A DNA stretch of 5,043 nucleotides from Paenibacillus sp. (GTDB lineage Bacteria; Bacillota; Bacilli; Paenibacillales; Paenibacillaceae): positions 400-5,442 of the forward strand of contig DOJM01000185.1 in assembly GCA_003529225.1 (NCBI GenBank), given 5' to 3'. Each line of letters begins with the position of its first letter. The first letter of the stretch is position 1. This document shows positions 1 to 5,043 of the stretch, piece after piece. Made by a program: the position numbers and the translations under genes. Below the pieces are notes generated by a model. That model was not told the DNA's origin and made no database searches. It saw nothing but the letters and a program-made list of their open reading frames with translations.

Positions 1-1226
1 TTTATAACGCGTGAGCCTCCGCGAGGGAGGGAAGGGTCGTTTACGTACTTGTCGACTGGAGGCAGCACCTCTACGATTTGTGAATGGACCTTATAAGTGA
101 CATTTTGCGGAAAGGTACCGAAGAGCTTAATCGTTAGTGATCGACCTTGCACAGCCGCTTTAATGACTAGATATTTGCCAGTCGTATTGCGAAAACGGAA
201 GTTGATATAGCCTTCAGCGAACGTCGCATCTTGGCCTTTGGGTAGATAGTTGACAGGCAAGGAGTGGTTGCGGCGCTCCACGATCTCCAGTCCGGTGCGC
301 AGAGCGGCGTTGTACAGCGTACTGGAAACTTGGCAGATTCCGCCGCCGACGCCGGCTTGTAGCTTACCGTTCACAATGACTGGCGCTTCGCGGAAGCCGT
401 ATTCTATTTTTGCTTTTTCAATAGCTTTGCCATAGTCAAAAACGGCGCCAGGTGGGAGCACGGTTCCGTTCACAGCTTTAGCCGCTGATTCAACGTTGTA
501 GATTCGCCCAGGTCCACTTGCGCCGAGAGAGGTGCTGAATTGCATGATTTTTCGCTCAATGCCTTGCTCTTTTAGAGCGTTTAGAGTGATGTCCGGCTGT
601 AATATGGTTAATGGAACCTCCAAAGTGATCCCCTTCTCTTGCAGCGAGAGTAGACGACTAAAACGAGTGGGGGCAGCGGCCCATAGTGAGGTCACCATTC
701 CTGTCCAGTCTACCTCAAGGGAAGTCTTCTCGGACGTATACACTACACGATCATCCCCGGTAATTCGCCGCGTAGCATCTACTGGATCACCAAAGGATTC
801 TCTCTCCCAAGCAGGACTTAGGATGGTCTGTAATTGGGCAATCTCCAGATGGGCTTCAAGACTCCAATTCTGGGGGAAGTTGTACCGGGCTTTAACCCGA
901 TCCCATAGCCGCCCTTCTGTGAGATCTTGTAGGCCTTGTTCAAAATCCGTGGCTTCATAGGTCATTCCAGCCTGTTTAAGCTTGAGGGTAAGCTCAGAAT
1001 TCTCTTTGAACTTCAATACAAGGGGGATAGATTCAAGGGCCTGTAGCTTCTTCTCCAGTTCGGAACGTACCTCTGAGATATTCAGCCCGCCCACCTCCCA
1101 TCCGGCGAGGGTTGTACCTTTTGGAAGCGTGTTTTTATGGCCATATAGTTGAAGTCCCCCATAGATTAATGAGCCGATAAGAATGAGTGCAATGACTATT
1201 ATGAGGGTAAGATGGATTTTTTTCAT
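1..1226 (-). CDS. VanW family protein (YoaR-like), membrane-anchored, C-terminus cut by window edge
   Basis: The minus-strand frame stays open from an ATG at 1226 to the left edge: 408 complete codons and no stop. The start is supported by an AGGAG-type ribosome binding site (complement of 1234-1241) about 8 nt upstream. Residues 1-9 (MKKIHLTLI) lead into a hydrophobic segment at about 6-28, a signal anchor, so the rest should lie outside the membrane. Residues 40-200 have the VGGLNISE-type opening and alpha/beta pattern of the PG_binding_4 repeats in YoaR-like proteins. The VanW domain spans about 225-360, with its hallmark GVGGGICQVSSTLYNAAL at 292-309 (conserved Cys298) and the NHSLPVNYLPKGQDATF stretch at 320-336. 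Residues from about 385 resemble the start of a G5 domain, normally C-terminal in this family. The biochemical role is not established; involvement with peptidoglycan is inferred from domains and neighbours. The name comes from a gene of vanB-type clusters and is not evidence of glycopeptide resistance. It is divergent from ftsE. Confidence 0.93.
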   Translation of the reverse strand, partial: MKKIHLTLIIVIALILIGSLIYGGLQLYGHKNTLPKGTTLAGWEVGGLNISEVRSELEKKLQALESIPLVLKFKENSELTLKLKQAGMTYEATDFEQGLQDLTEGRLWDRVKARYNFPQNWSLEAHLEIAQLQTILSPAWERESFGDPVDATRRITGDDRVVYTSEKTSLEVDWTGMVTSLWAAAPTRFSRLLSLQEKGITLEVPLTILQPDITLNALKEQGIERKIMQFSTSLGASGPGRIYNVESAAKAVNGTVLPPGAVFDYGKAIEKAKIEYGFREAPVIVNGKLQAGVGGGICQVSSTLYNAALRTGLEIVERRNHSLPVNYLPKGQDATFAEGYINFRFRNTTGKYLVIKAAVQGRSLTIKLFGTFPQNVTYKVHSQIVEVLPPVDKYVNDPSLPRGGSRVI

Positions 1227-1260
1227 GAATAATCTCCTTCCTGGATGGCCTCTGCTAGCG

Positions 1261-1273
1261 GCACCGTAGGTGC
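1261..1273 (-). other. Short hairpin near the 5' end of the vanW-family transcript
   Basis: GCACC and GGTGC pair across a 3-nt GTA loop. On the plus strand a run of five T follows (1274-1278), giving the look of a small terminator, but no plus-strand gene lies upstream to be terminated. On the minus strand it falls just downstream of the proposed promoter, so it would lie close to the 5' end of the vanW-family mRNA, where it might protect the transcript. The stem is only 5 bp, so chance is a real alternative. Confidence 0.3.
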
Positions 1274-1275
1274 TT

Positions 1276-1303
1276 TTTATATGTATATGTACAGACATTA
1301 CAA
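1276..1303 (-). promoter_or_regulatory. Probable sigma-A promoter of the vanW-family gene
   Basis: Read on the minus strand, TTGTAA (complement of 1298-1303, 4 of 6 matches to TTGACA) is followed after 16 nt by TATAAA (complement of 1276-1281, 5 of 6 matches to TATAAT). Transcription would begin near 1269-1270, giving a leader of about 43 nt before the ATG at 1226. The spacer holds a loose palindrome around TGTACA (1288-1293) that could be an operator, but its arms are imperfect. This is consensus matching by eye. Confidence 0.5.
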
Positions 1304-1341
1304 AACTTTCGAATAGTGGGGCAGTTACGGGGTACTCAATC

Positions 1342-1358
1342 GGTTACAGATTTGTTAC
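1342..1358 (+). promoter_or_regulatory. WalR-like binding site upstream of ftsE
   Basis: GGTTAC (1342-1347), a 5-nt spacer AGATT, then TGTTAC (1353-1358) form a direct repeat with 11-bp period, one helical turn. The known WalR (YycF) consensus in Firmicutes is TGTWAH-N5-TGTWAH; the second half-site fits perfectly and the first has one mismatch (G for T at its first base). A third GTTAC lies at 1324-1328. WalR controls cell-wall hydrolase genes, including cwlO in Bacillus subtilis, which fits an operon encoding FtsEX and a hydrolase. PhoP boxes also use 11-bp-spaced TTAACA-like repeats, so PhoP is an alternative reading. Confidence 0.45.
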
Positions 1359-1370
1359 AATAGATACATT
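1343..1370 (+). promoter_or_regulatory. Candidate promoter of the ftsE-ftsX-hydrolase operon
   Basis: GTTACA (1343-1348, 4 of 6 matches to TTGACA) and TACATT (1365-1370, 4 of 6 matches to TATAAT) are 16 nt apart. In this arrangement the WalR-like repeat overlaps the -35 element, a layout compatible with activation. An alternative -10, TACAAT at 1356-1361, is a better hexamer but has only a weak -35 partner (TACTCA, 1333-1338), and there the repeat would overlap the -10 and suggest repression. Either way the 5' leader is roughly 75-90 nt. The exact start cannot be settled by eye. Confidence 0.4.
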
Positions 1371-1382
1371 GCGGAAATATTG

Positions 1383-1398
1383 AAGTTTATGGAAACTT
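1383..1398 (+). repeat. Small inverted repeat in the ftsE leader
   Basis: AAGTTT (1383-1388) and AAACTT (1393-1398) are perfect inverted copies separated by ATGG. It lies downstream of the candidate promoter and so inside the likely 5' untranslated region, ending 57 nt before the ftsE ATG. It could be a weak hairpin or an operator half-site pair. The stem is AT-rich and only 6 bp, and no T-run follows, so it is not a terminator. Confidence 0.3.
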
Positions 1399-1455
1399 AA
1401 GCTGTACCCTGTCGATTCACACAAGTGGAAAATGTCATAATTGGGAAGTGAGAAA

Positions 1456-2142
1456 ATGATTGAAATGCAAGATGTATGGAAGACGTACCCTAACGGAACT
1501 CACGCACTGCAAGGAGTTTCAGTAAAAATTGACCGCAATGAATTTGTGTATGTTGTCGGTCCATCCGGCGCGGGTAAATCTACTTTTATGAAATTGATTT
1601 ATAGAGAAGAAGTGCCAACTAAAGGTCAAATTTCTGTGGGAGGCTTTAACATAGGGAAGCTTAAACAACGTAAAATCCCATATGTGCGCCGTAATATCGG
1701 CGTTGTGTTTCAAGACTTTCGGTTATTACCAAGGATGACAGCGTATGAGAATATCGCTTTTGCCATGGAAGTTATTGAAGCCCCGAAGAAGGTCATCAAG
1801 AAACGTGTGAATGAAGTTCTCGATCTGGTTGGACTCAAAAATAAAGCAAATCGTGAGCCCTCACAGCTCTCAGGTGGAGAACAGCAGCGTATTGCAATTG
1901 CTCGGGCTATCGTTAATAACCCCTCTGTTATTATTGCGGACGAGCCTACAGGTAACTTGGACCCTGAGACTTCATGGGGCATTATGCAGTTGCTGGACGA
2001 AATTAATTTTCGTGGAACAACAATTGTAATGGCTACCCATAATAGAGATATCGTGAATAAAATGCGCAAGCGGGTGCTTGCGATTGAGAACGGAAACATT
2101 GTGAGAGACCAGGCGAGAGGGGAATATGGCTATGAGTTTTAA
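1456..2142 (+). CDS. ftsE: FtsE, cell-division ABC transporter ATP-binding protein
   Basis: FtsE is the cytoplasmic ATPase of the FtsEX complex, which couples ATP hydrolysis to activation of a peptidoglycan hydrolase outside the membrane. The 228-residue product has a complete ABC nucleotide-binding domain: Walker A GPSGAGKS (35-42), Q-loop Gln86 in VVFQDFRLL, signature LSGGE (138-142), Walker B VIIADEP (158-164) with catalytic Glu163, D-loop NLD (167-169) and switch His195. MIEM at the start, EFVYVVGPSGAGKST and the IYREE stretch are typical of Gram-positive FtsE. I chose the ATG at 1456 because it gives the usual family length and has a purine-rich GGGAAGTGAG just upstream (1443-1452). An in-frame TTG at 1441 would add five residues but has a poorer upstream site. 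It overlaps ftsX by 11 nt, so translation is probably coupled. All catalytic residues are present. Confidence 0.97.
   Translation: MIEMQDVWKTYPNGTHALQGVSVKIDRNEFVYVVGPSGAGKSTFMKLIYREEVPTKGQISVGGFNIGKLKQRKIPYVRRNIGVVFQDFRLLPRMTAYENIAFAMEVIEAPKKVIKKRVNEVLDLVGLKNKANREPSQLSGGEQQRIAIARAIVNNPSVIIADEPTGNLDPETSWGIMQLLDEINFRGTTIVMATHNRDIVNKMRKRVLAIENGNIVRDQARGEYGYEF
2115..2122 (+). promoter_or_regulatory. Ribosome binding site that decides the ftsX start
   Basis: GAGAGGGG lies inside the end of ftsE. It is only 3 nt before the ATG at 2126 but 9 nt before the ATG at 2132, so the second start is favoured. Confidence 0.55.
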
Positions 2143-3046
2143 GACCTTCTTGCGACACTTGCGGGAAGGCTTCAAAAGCGTATTCCGTAATGGCTGGATG
2201 TCGATTGCTTCGATCACTTCCATCGTCGTCTCTCTTTTTGTCCTAGGTGTATTTATTCTTCTTGTTCTTAATGTGAATGCTGTAGCGGATGAGGCAGACA
2301 GCCAGGTACAGATTAATGTGCATTTGGCACTAAATGTAGATCAGAAGTTGCGTGAGACTTTGCAGACTGAAATTGGCAATATGCCGGAGGTCAGCAAGAT
2401 TACGTTCATCTCCAAGGATCAAGGACTTAAAGATCTCCGTGCAGATATGGGTGAGGACGCGGCTGAGCTTCTGGAAGGGTTCGATGAAGACAATAACCCT
2501 CTCCCAGATACGCTTAAGGTAGAAATTGTCGAACCTACTACCGTTTCATTTGTGGCTGAGAAGATTGAAGCACTCAACAAGACACATACTGATCAGCCCA
2601 TTTACAAAGTGAAATATGGCAAGGGCTCAATAGAAACCTTGTTCAAAATAACACGCGCTGTACGGAACATTGGTTTTATTTTTGTAGCAGGTCTGGGGCT
2701 TATGTCTATGTTCCTCATCTCTAATACGATTCGGGTTACGATACTTGCTCGCCGTAAGGAGATTGGCATTATGAAGCTTGTAGGCGCGACAAATTATTTT
2801 ATTCGCTGGCCTTTCTTTATAGAAGGGGCATTGATCGGTCTGATCGGATCGCTCATTACCTCCGTTGTCTTGTATTTGGGTTACAGCACTTTGGAATCGA
2901 CCGTACAGGGAGATCCTATGCTCCAATTGCAGCTAATTCCGTTCGATAATATTTGGATGCTGGTCGTCGGTGTACTAGTTGGACTCGGCGTGCTGATCGG
3001 CGTCTGGGGAAGTACGGTTTCTATTCGTAGGTTCTTGAAAGTTTAA
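2132..3046 (+). CDS. ftsX: FtsX, permease-like subunit of the FtsEX division complex
   Basis: FtsX is the membrane partner of FtsE; its large extracellular loop binds the coiled coil of a peptidoglycan hydrolase and passes on the ATPase-driven conformational change. The 304-residue product shows the family topology: a cytoplasmic N-terminus (MSFKTFLRHLREGFKS), a membrane segment at about 25-49, an extracellular domain at about 50-175, then three more segments at about 178-200, 227-250 and 273-297. The conserved cytoplasmic motif RRKEIGIMKLVGAT (208-221, starting one residue earlier with A) follows the second segment, as in other FtsX and MacB-type proteins. Start choice is between ATG 2126 and ATG 2132; the second has better ribosome-site spacing and gives the MSFK opening I associate with Paenibacillus FtsX. 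The gene overlaps ftsE and is 30 nt from the hydrolase gene, indicating one transcript. No key region is missing. Confidence 0.96.
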   Translation: MSFKTFLRHLREGFKSVFRNGWMSIASITSIVVSLFVLGVFILLVLNVNAVADEADSQVQINVHLALNVDQKLRETLQTEIGNMPEVSKITFISKDQGLKDLRADMGEDAAELLEGFDEDNNPLPDTLKVEIVEPTTVSFVAEKIEALNKTHTDQPIYKVKYGKGSIETLFKITRAVRNIGFIFVAGLGLMSMFLISNTIRVTILARRKEIGIMKLVGATNYFIRWPFFIEGALIGLIGSLITSVVLYLGYSTLESTVQGDPMLQLQLIPFDNIWMLVVGVLVGLGVLIGVWGSTVSIRRFLKV

Positions 3047-3064
3047 TATTAAAAAGTGAAGGAT

Positions 3065-3072
3065 GGGGAGTG
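3065..3072 (+). promoter_or_regulatory. Ribosome binding site supporting a TTG start for the hydrolase gene
   Basis: GGGGAG (3065-3070, within GGGGAGTG) ends 6 nt before the TTG at 3077. The upstream in-frame GTG at 3056 has only an A-rich stretch before it and would place charged residues ahead of the signal peptide. Confidence 0.6.
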
Positions 3073-3076
3073 CAAG

Positions 3077-4384
3077 TTGAAGAAGATTGCCGCCGGACTA
3101 GCCGTAATGTTACTAGCTGTCACTATATTCCAGCCCTCTGACGGATATGCCAAAAAAACAAGTGTTGCCGAAATCGACAAGCAGCTAAAGCAGCTGCAAA
3201 AAGAGGTGCAGGACGCTAAGGCGCAACAGGAGAAAGCGGCGTCCCAAACGCAGGAAGCACAGCATTATAAGAATAAGAGCAATCTCAATCTGCAGTATGT
3301 CTTACAGCAAGTGGATCAAGTTAAGGGTAAAATGACCGAAATCTCTACAAAAATTTCCGATACAGAACAATCTCTGAATGTTACGGCAACGGAATTGGAT
3401 AAAGCAGAAGCACGAGTCGCCTCTAGAGAGGAAGTCTTAGGATCCCGTGTTCGGTTAATGTATACGGATGGAGCGGTTTCTTACTTGGATGTTTTGCTCT
3501 CATCGACAAGCTTTGCTGATTTTCTAGATCGCGCGGATTCACTTAAGATGATTGTGGATCAGGATCAGGAGCTGCTAGTGCAACATAAGCTGGACAAGCA
3601 GACGGTTATAGAGAAGAAAAAGGAGCTCGAAGGACAATATGCTCAGGCCAAGCAGCTGTACACTTCTTTGGAGCAACAGAGAAGTCTGCTGAAGGAGAAA
3701 GAAGCCGAGAAGCAGGAGCTTATCGCATTCTATGATAAGCAAATTCAAGAAAGTGATGATTTAAGTGAAGAGCAGGATGAAAAGCTGGTCAAACTGGCAA
3801 GCGAACGTTCTGCGCTGGAAACGCAAAAGGATAAGATTAAGGCAGAGGAAGCCGCTCGCAGAGCAGCAGCGGCTAAGGCGGAAGCGGCTCGTAGAGCTGC
3901 GGCGGCTGCCAAAAAGGCTGCAGCTGCAGCTAGTAAGGGAAGCAGTAGTTCTAGCTCCAGCTCTAGTGAAACGGGATATTCAGGCGGAGATGGACCTTTT
4001 CTACTTCCTGTAGGATCCGCAAGGATCTCGTCCTCTTATGGACCACGGACACATCCGATCACAGGTGAGAGGGGTAAAGTACACACCGGGGTCGACTTTG
4101 CGGTTCCCCAAGGAACCAGTATTCATGCAGCTGATTCTGGAACAGTAATCGTAGCTGAATGGTATAGCGGCTATGGTTATTGTGTAATTATTGATCATGG
4201 AGGCGGGGTTTGGACCCTCTACGGACATATACGCAAAGGCGGTATTAGGGTTAGTTCTGGGGATAAAGTTAATCGCGGCGATGTGATTGCTGAATCTGGT
4301 TCCACAGGCAATTCAACGGGTCCCCACCTTCATTTTGAAGTGCGGATTGATGGTAAGACAGTGAATCCTATGCCTTATCTCTAA
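3077..4384 (+). CDS. Secreted coiled-coil peptidoglycan hydrolase with M23 (LytM) domain, EnvC/PcsB-like FtsEX partner
   Basis: This is probably the extracellular enzyme switched on by FtsEX, cutting peptide cross-links in the wall. The TTG start (435 residues) gives a classic signal peptide, MKKIAAGLAVMLLAVTIF, with likely cleavage after GYA (about residue 25). Residues 28-260 are mostly charged heptad-like helix, a long coiled coil, interrupted at about 124-155 by the RVRLMYTDG and YLDVLLSSTSFADFLDR stretches typical of the PcsB/CwlO/EnvC N-terminal domain. An Ala/Arg/Lys-rich segment and nine consecutive serines (289-297) form a linker. The M23 domain occupies about 306-435, with metal ligands His336 and Asp340 (HTGVD) and His419, and catalytic histidines His384 (LYGH) and His417 (HLH). 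All are present, so the domain should be active, unlike the degenerate EnvC/NlpD domains. Automated annotation may call it murein hydrolase activator EnvC. Binding to FtsX is inferred from architecture and gene order. Confidence 0.93.
   Translation: MKKIAAGLAVMLLAVTIFQPSDGYAKKTSVAEIDKQLKQLQKEVQDAKAQQEKAASQTQEAQHYKNKSNLNLQYVLQQVDQVKGKMTEISTKISDTEQSLNVTATELDKAEARVASREEVLGSRVRLMYTDGAVSYLDVLLSSTSFADFLDRADSLKMIVDQDQELLVQHKLDKQTVIEKKKELEGQYAQAKQLYTSLEQQRSLLKEKEAEKQELIAFYDKQIQESDDLSEEQDEKLVKLASERSALETQKDKIKAEEAARRAAAAKAEAARRAAAAAKKAAAAASKGSSSSSSSSSETGYSGGDGPFLLPVGSARISSSYGPRTHPITGERGKVHTGVDFAVPQGTSIHAADSGTVIVAEWYSGYGYCVIIDHGGGVWTLYGHIRKGGIRVSSGDKVNRGDVIAESGSTGNSTGPHLHFEVRIDGKTVNPMPYL
3839..3967 (+). 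repeat. Imperfect tandem repeat encoding an Ala-rich helix and poly-Ser linker
   Basis: Within the hydrolase gene, residues 255-266 (KAEEAARRAAAA) and 267-278 (KAEAARRAAAAA) are near copies, followed by KKAAAAASKG and nine serines (289-297). The serine codons alternate between AGC, AGT, TCT and TCC, so the run is not a simple slippage-prone DNA repeat and is probably kept at protein level. It joins the coiled coil to the M23 domain and could act as a hinge or as the release segment for the catalytic domain. Confidence 0.75.
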
Positions 4385-4403
4385 TTTTTAACGAACTTAT
4401 AAC

Positions 4404-4432
4404 TCATATTATTTGATTGTACGGCATATACT
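4404..4432 (+). promoter_or_regulatory. Sigma-E-like promoter upstream of the S41 protease gene
   Basis: TCATATT (4404-4410) and CATATACT (4425-4432) are 14 nt apart. As recalled, the Bacillus sigma-E (mother-cell sporulation) consensus is about KMATATT, a 13-15 nt spacer, and CATACANT; the -35 fits fully and the -10 differs at one base. The -10 also contains TATACT (4427-4432), a good sigma-A hexamer, but without a convincing TTGACA-like partner. The related CtpB of B. subtilis acts in sporulation signalling to sigma-K, so a sporulation promoter is plausible. Transcription would start near 4439, leaving a leader of about 72 nt. No factor-independent terminator is seen between 4385 and this site, so operon read-through is also possible. 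Confidence 0.45.
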
Positions 4433-4448
4433 GGAAGAGATACCGTAC
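4419..4448 (+). repeat. Inverted repeat spanning the putative protease promoter start
   Basis: GTACGG (4419-4424) and CCGTAC (4443-4448) are perfect inverted copies 18 nt apart. The pair brackets the candidate -10 element and expected transcription start. No T-run follows, so it is not a normal terminator. It could be an operator for a dimeric regulator, or chance. Confidence 0.35.
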
Positions 4449-4510
4449 CTTTCAGGACGGACTTAGGATGTTTGTTTACAAGATGGACAAGAAGGGACGG
4501 TGGGAACATC

Positions 4511-5043
4511 ATGTTAAAAAAAAGCACCGCGGCGTTTATGATTATCGCCGCCCTGCTATGCGGTAGTTTAGTAACCTTGGGCGTGACGGGTTATACTCAT
4601 GTCTTTGGACAAGCTGCAGGACAAGGATTAGCCTCTGCTTTGCAGGTTGCAGGTCTACAGCAGAAGGAATCCCAGAAGCTTGGGACTGCCCTCAGTTTGA
4701 TTGAGAGCAATTACTACGAGACGGTAGATCGGGAGAAGCTGATAGATGGTGCTGTCAACGGTATGATGGAAGCGCTAGGCGATCCCTATTCCAACTATAT
4801 GGGTAAAGAAACTGCTGAGAAATTTGAAGAGAGCATTGAGGGTTCCTTTTCAGGTATCGGTGCAGAAGTCTCTTCGGATAACGGTAAAGTAGTCGTGGTC
4901 TCCCCAATCAAGGGTTCACCTGCTGAAAAAGCAGGAATTCAGGCTAAAGATGTCATTTTGTCCGTTAACGGAGAATCGCTAGAAGGCATGGATCTAAATG
5001 CTGCTGTTGCAAAGATACGCGGACCTAAAGGCAGTAAGGCTAC
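4511..5043 (+). CDS. S41 family carboxy-terminal processing protease (CtpA/CtpB-like), N-terminal part only
   Basis: Proteases of this family sit outside the cytoplasmic membrane and use a PDZ domain to recognise C-termini, cutting with a Ser-Lys dyad. The ATG at 4511 has GGTGGG (4499-4504) 6 nt upstream, and 177 complete codons precede the window edge. Residues 1-4 (MLKK) and a hydrophobic segment at about 7-28 form a signal anchor. Residues 50-105 match the N-terminal helical region of CtpA/CtpB, with LIESNYYE, LIDGAVNGMMEALGDPYSNYM and the acidic stretch after it. The PDZ domain starts near GSFSGIGAEV (111-120), continues through SPAEKAGIQAKDVILSVNG (136-154), and reaches IRGPKGS (169-175). 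The catalytic Ser and Lys would lie beyond the window, so activity cannot be judged. B. subtilis, as I recall, also has ctpB next to ftsEX, which favours a CtpB-type role, possibly in sporulation signalling. The adjacent hydrolase is a conceivable substrate, but nothing here shows it. Confidence 0.93.
   Translation, partial: MLKKSTAAFMIIAALLCGSLVTLGVTGYTHVFGQAAGQGLASALQVAGLQQKESQKLGTALSLIESNYYETVDREKLIDGAVNGMMEALGDPYSNYMGKETAEKFEESIEGSFSGIGAEVSSDNGKVVVVSPIKGSPAEKAGIQAKDVILSVNGESLEGMDLNAAVAKIRGPKGSKA

Noticed and set aside
250..960. Plus-strand open frames at 250-435 and 532-960
   Set aside because: They lie antisense to the continuous VanW-family reading frame, whose translation shows clear family motifs, and neither resembles a known protein.
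1..1226. Reading the VanW-family gene as a vancomycin resistance determinant
   Set aside because: VanW-domain proteins are widespread in Firmicutes without resistance, and no vanH, vanA/B ligase, vanX or vanRS genes are present here.
1261..1278. Hairpin plus T-run as a plus-strand terminator
   Set aside because: The stem is only 5 bp and there is no plus-strand gene upstream to terminate.
1285..1303. A second WalR box in the vanW-family promoter (minus-strand TGTAAT and TGTACA)
   Set aside because: The half-sites are 9 bp apart from start to start, not 11, so the required N5 spacing is missing.
1441..1455. TTG at 1441 as the ftsE start
   Set aside because: The ATG at 1456 gives the standard 228-residue length and MIEM opening and has the better upstream purine tract.
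1519..2926. Minus-strand and alternate-frame open frames inside ftsE and ftsX (1519-1713, 1710-2099, 1811-2029, 1972-2223, 2627-2926)
   Set aside because: All overlap well-supported FtsE or FtsX coding sequence and have no recognisable domains or convincing ribosome sites.
3765..4228. Open frames at 3765-4013 (+) and 4001-4228 (-) inside the hydrolase gene
   Set aside because: The first is an Arg/Leu-rich shadow of the Ala-rich repeat in another frame; the second is antisense to the M23 domain.
4468..4566. A 32-codon open frame starting at ATG 4468, overlapping the S41 protease start
   Set aside because: It has only a weak AGGACGG upstream, no family resemblance and a composition typical of chance. 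A leader-peptide role cannot be excluded but is unsupported.

Overview
The window looks like part of the chromosome of a low-to-mid GC, spore-forming Firmicute, most likely Paenibacillus or a close relative. This is inferred from the FtsE, FtsX, VanW and S41-peptidase sequences, purine-rich ribosome binding sites, a TTG start, and a gene order recalled from that group. No database search was possible. It reads as a core cell-envelope locus, with no mobile element, CRISPR array, rRNA or tRNA visible.

Layout: (1) Positions 1-1226, minus strand, hold most of a membrane-anchored VanW-family (YoaR-like) protein whose C-terminus runs off the left edge. (2) Positions 1227-1455 are a divergent intergenic region. 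It holds a sigma-A-like promoter firing left into the vanW-family gene and a promoter-like region firing right, which includes a WalR-like direct repeat (GGTTAC-N5-TGTTAC). (3) Positions 1456-4384, plus strand, are a compact three-gene unit: ftsE (ATPase), ftsX (membrane subunit, overlapping ftsE by 11 nt) and a secreted coiled-coil peptidoglycan hydrolase with a C-terminal M23/LytM domain (30 nt after ftsX, probable TTG start). (4) Positions 4385-4510 are a spacer with a sequence resembling a sporulation sigma-E promoter and an inverted repeat. (5) Positions 4511-5043 are the start of an S41 carboxy-terminal processing protease (CtpA/CtpB type) with its PDZ domain, cut by the right edge before the catalytic residues.

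How the genes fit together: FtsEX is an ABC-type transmembrane machine that uses ATP hydrolysis in the cytoplasm to switch on a peptidoglycan hydrolase outside the membrane. The partner binds the large extracellular loop of FtsX through a coiled coil (PcsB in Streptococcus, CwlO in Bacillus, EnvC in E. coli). The third gene has the right architecture and position to be that partner. Unlike EnvC, its LytM domain keeps all the metal and catalytic residues, so it is probably an active endopeptidase rather than only an activator. A WalR-like box upstream would place the unit under the cell-wall homeostasis two-component system. The S41 protease may be read through from this operon and also have its own, possibly sporulation-specific, promoter.

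I found no clearly new biological system. The points most worth checking are the pairing of FtsEX with an intact M23 enzyme, the WalR-like box, and the sigma-E-like promoter.
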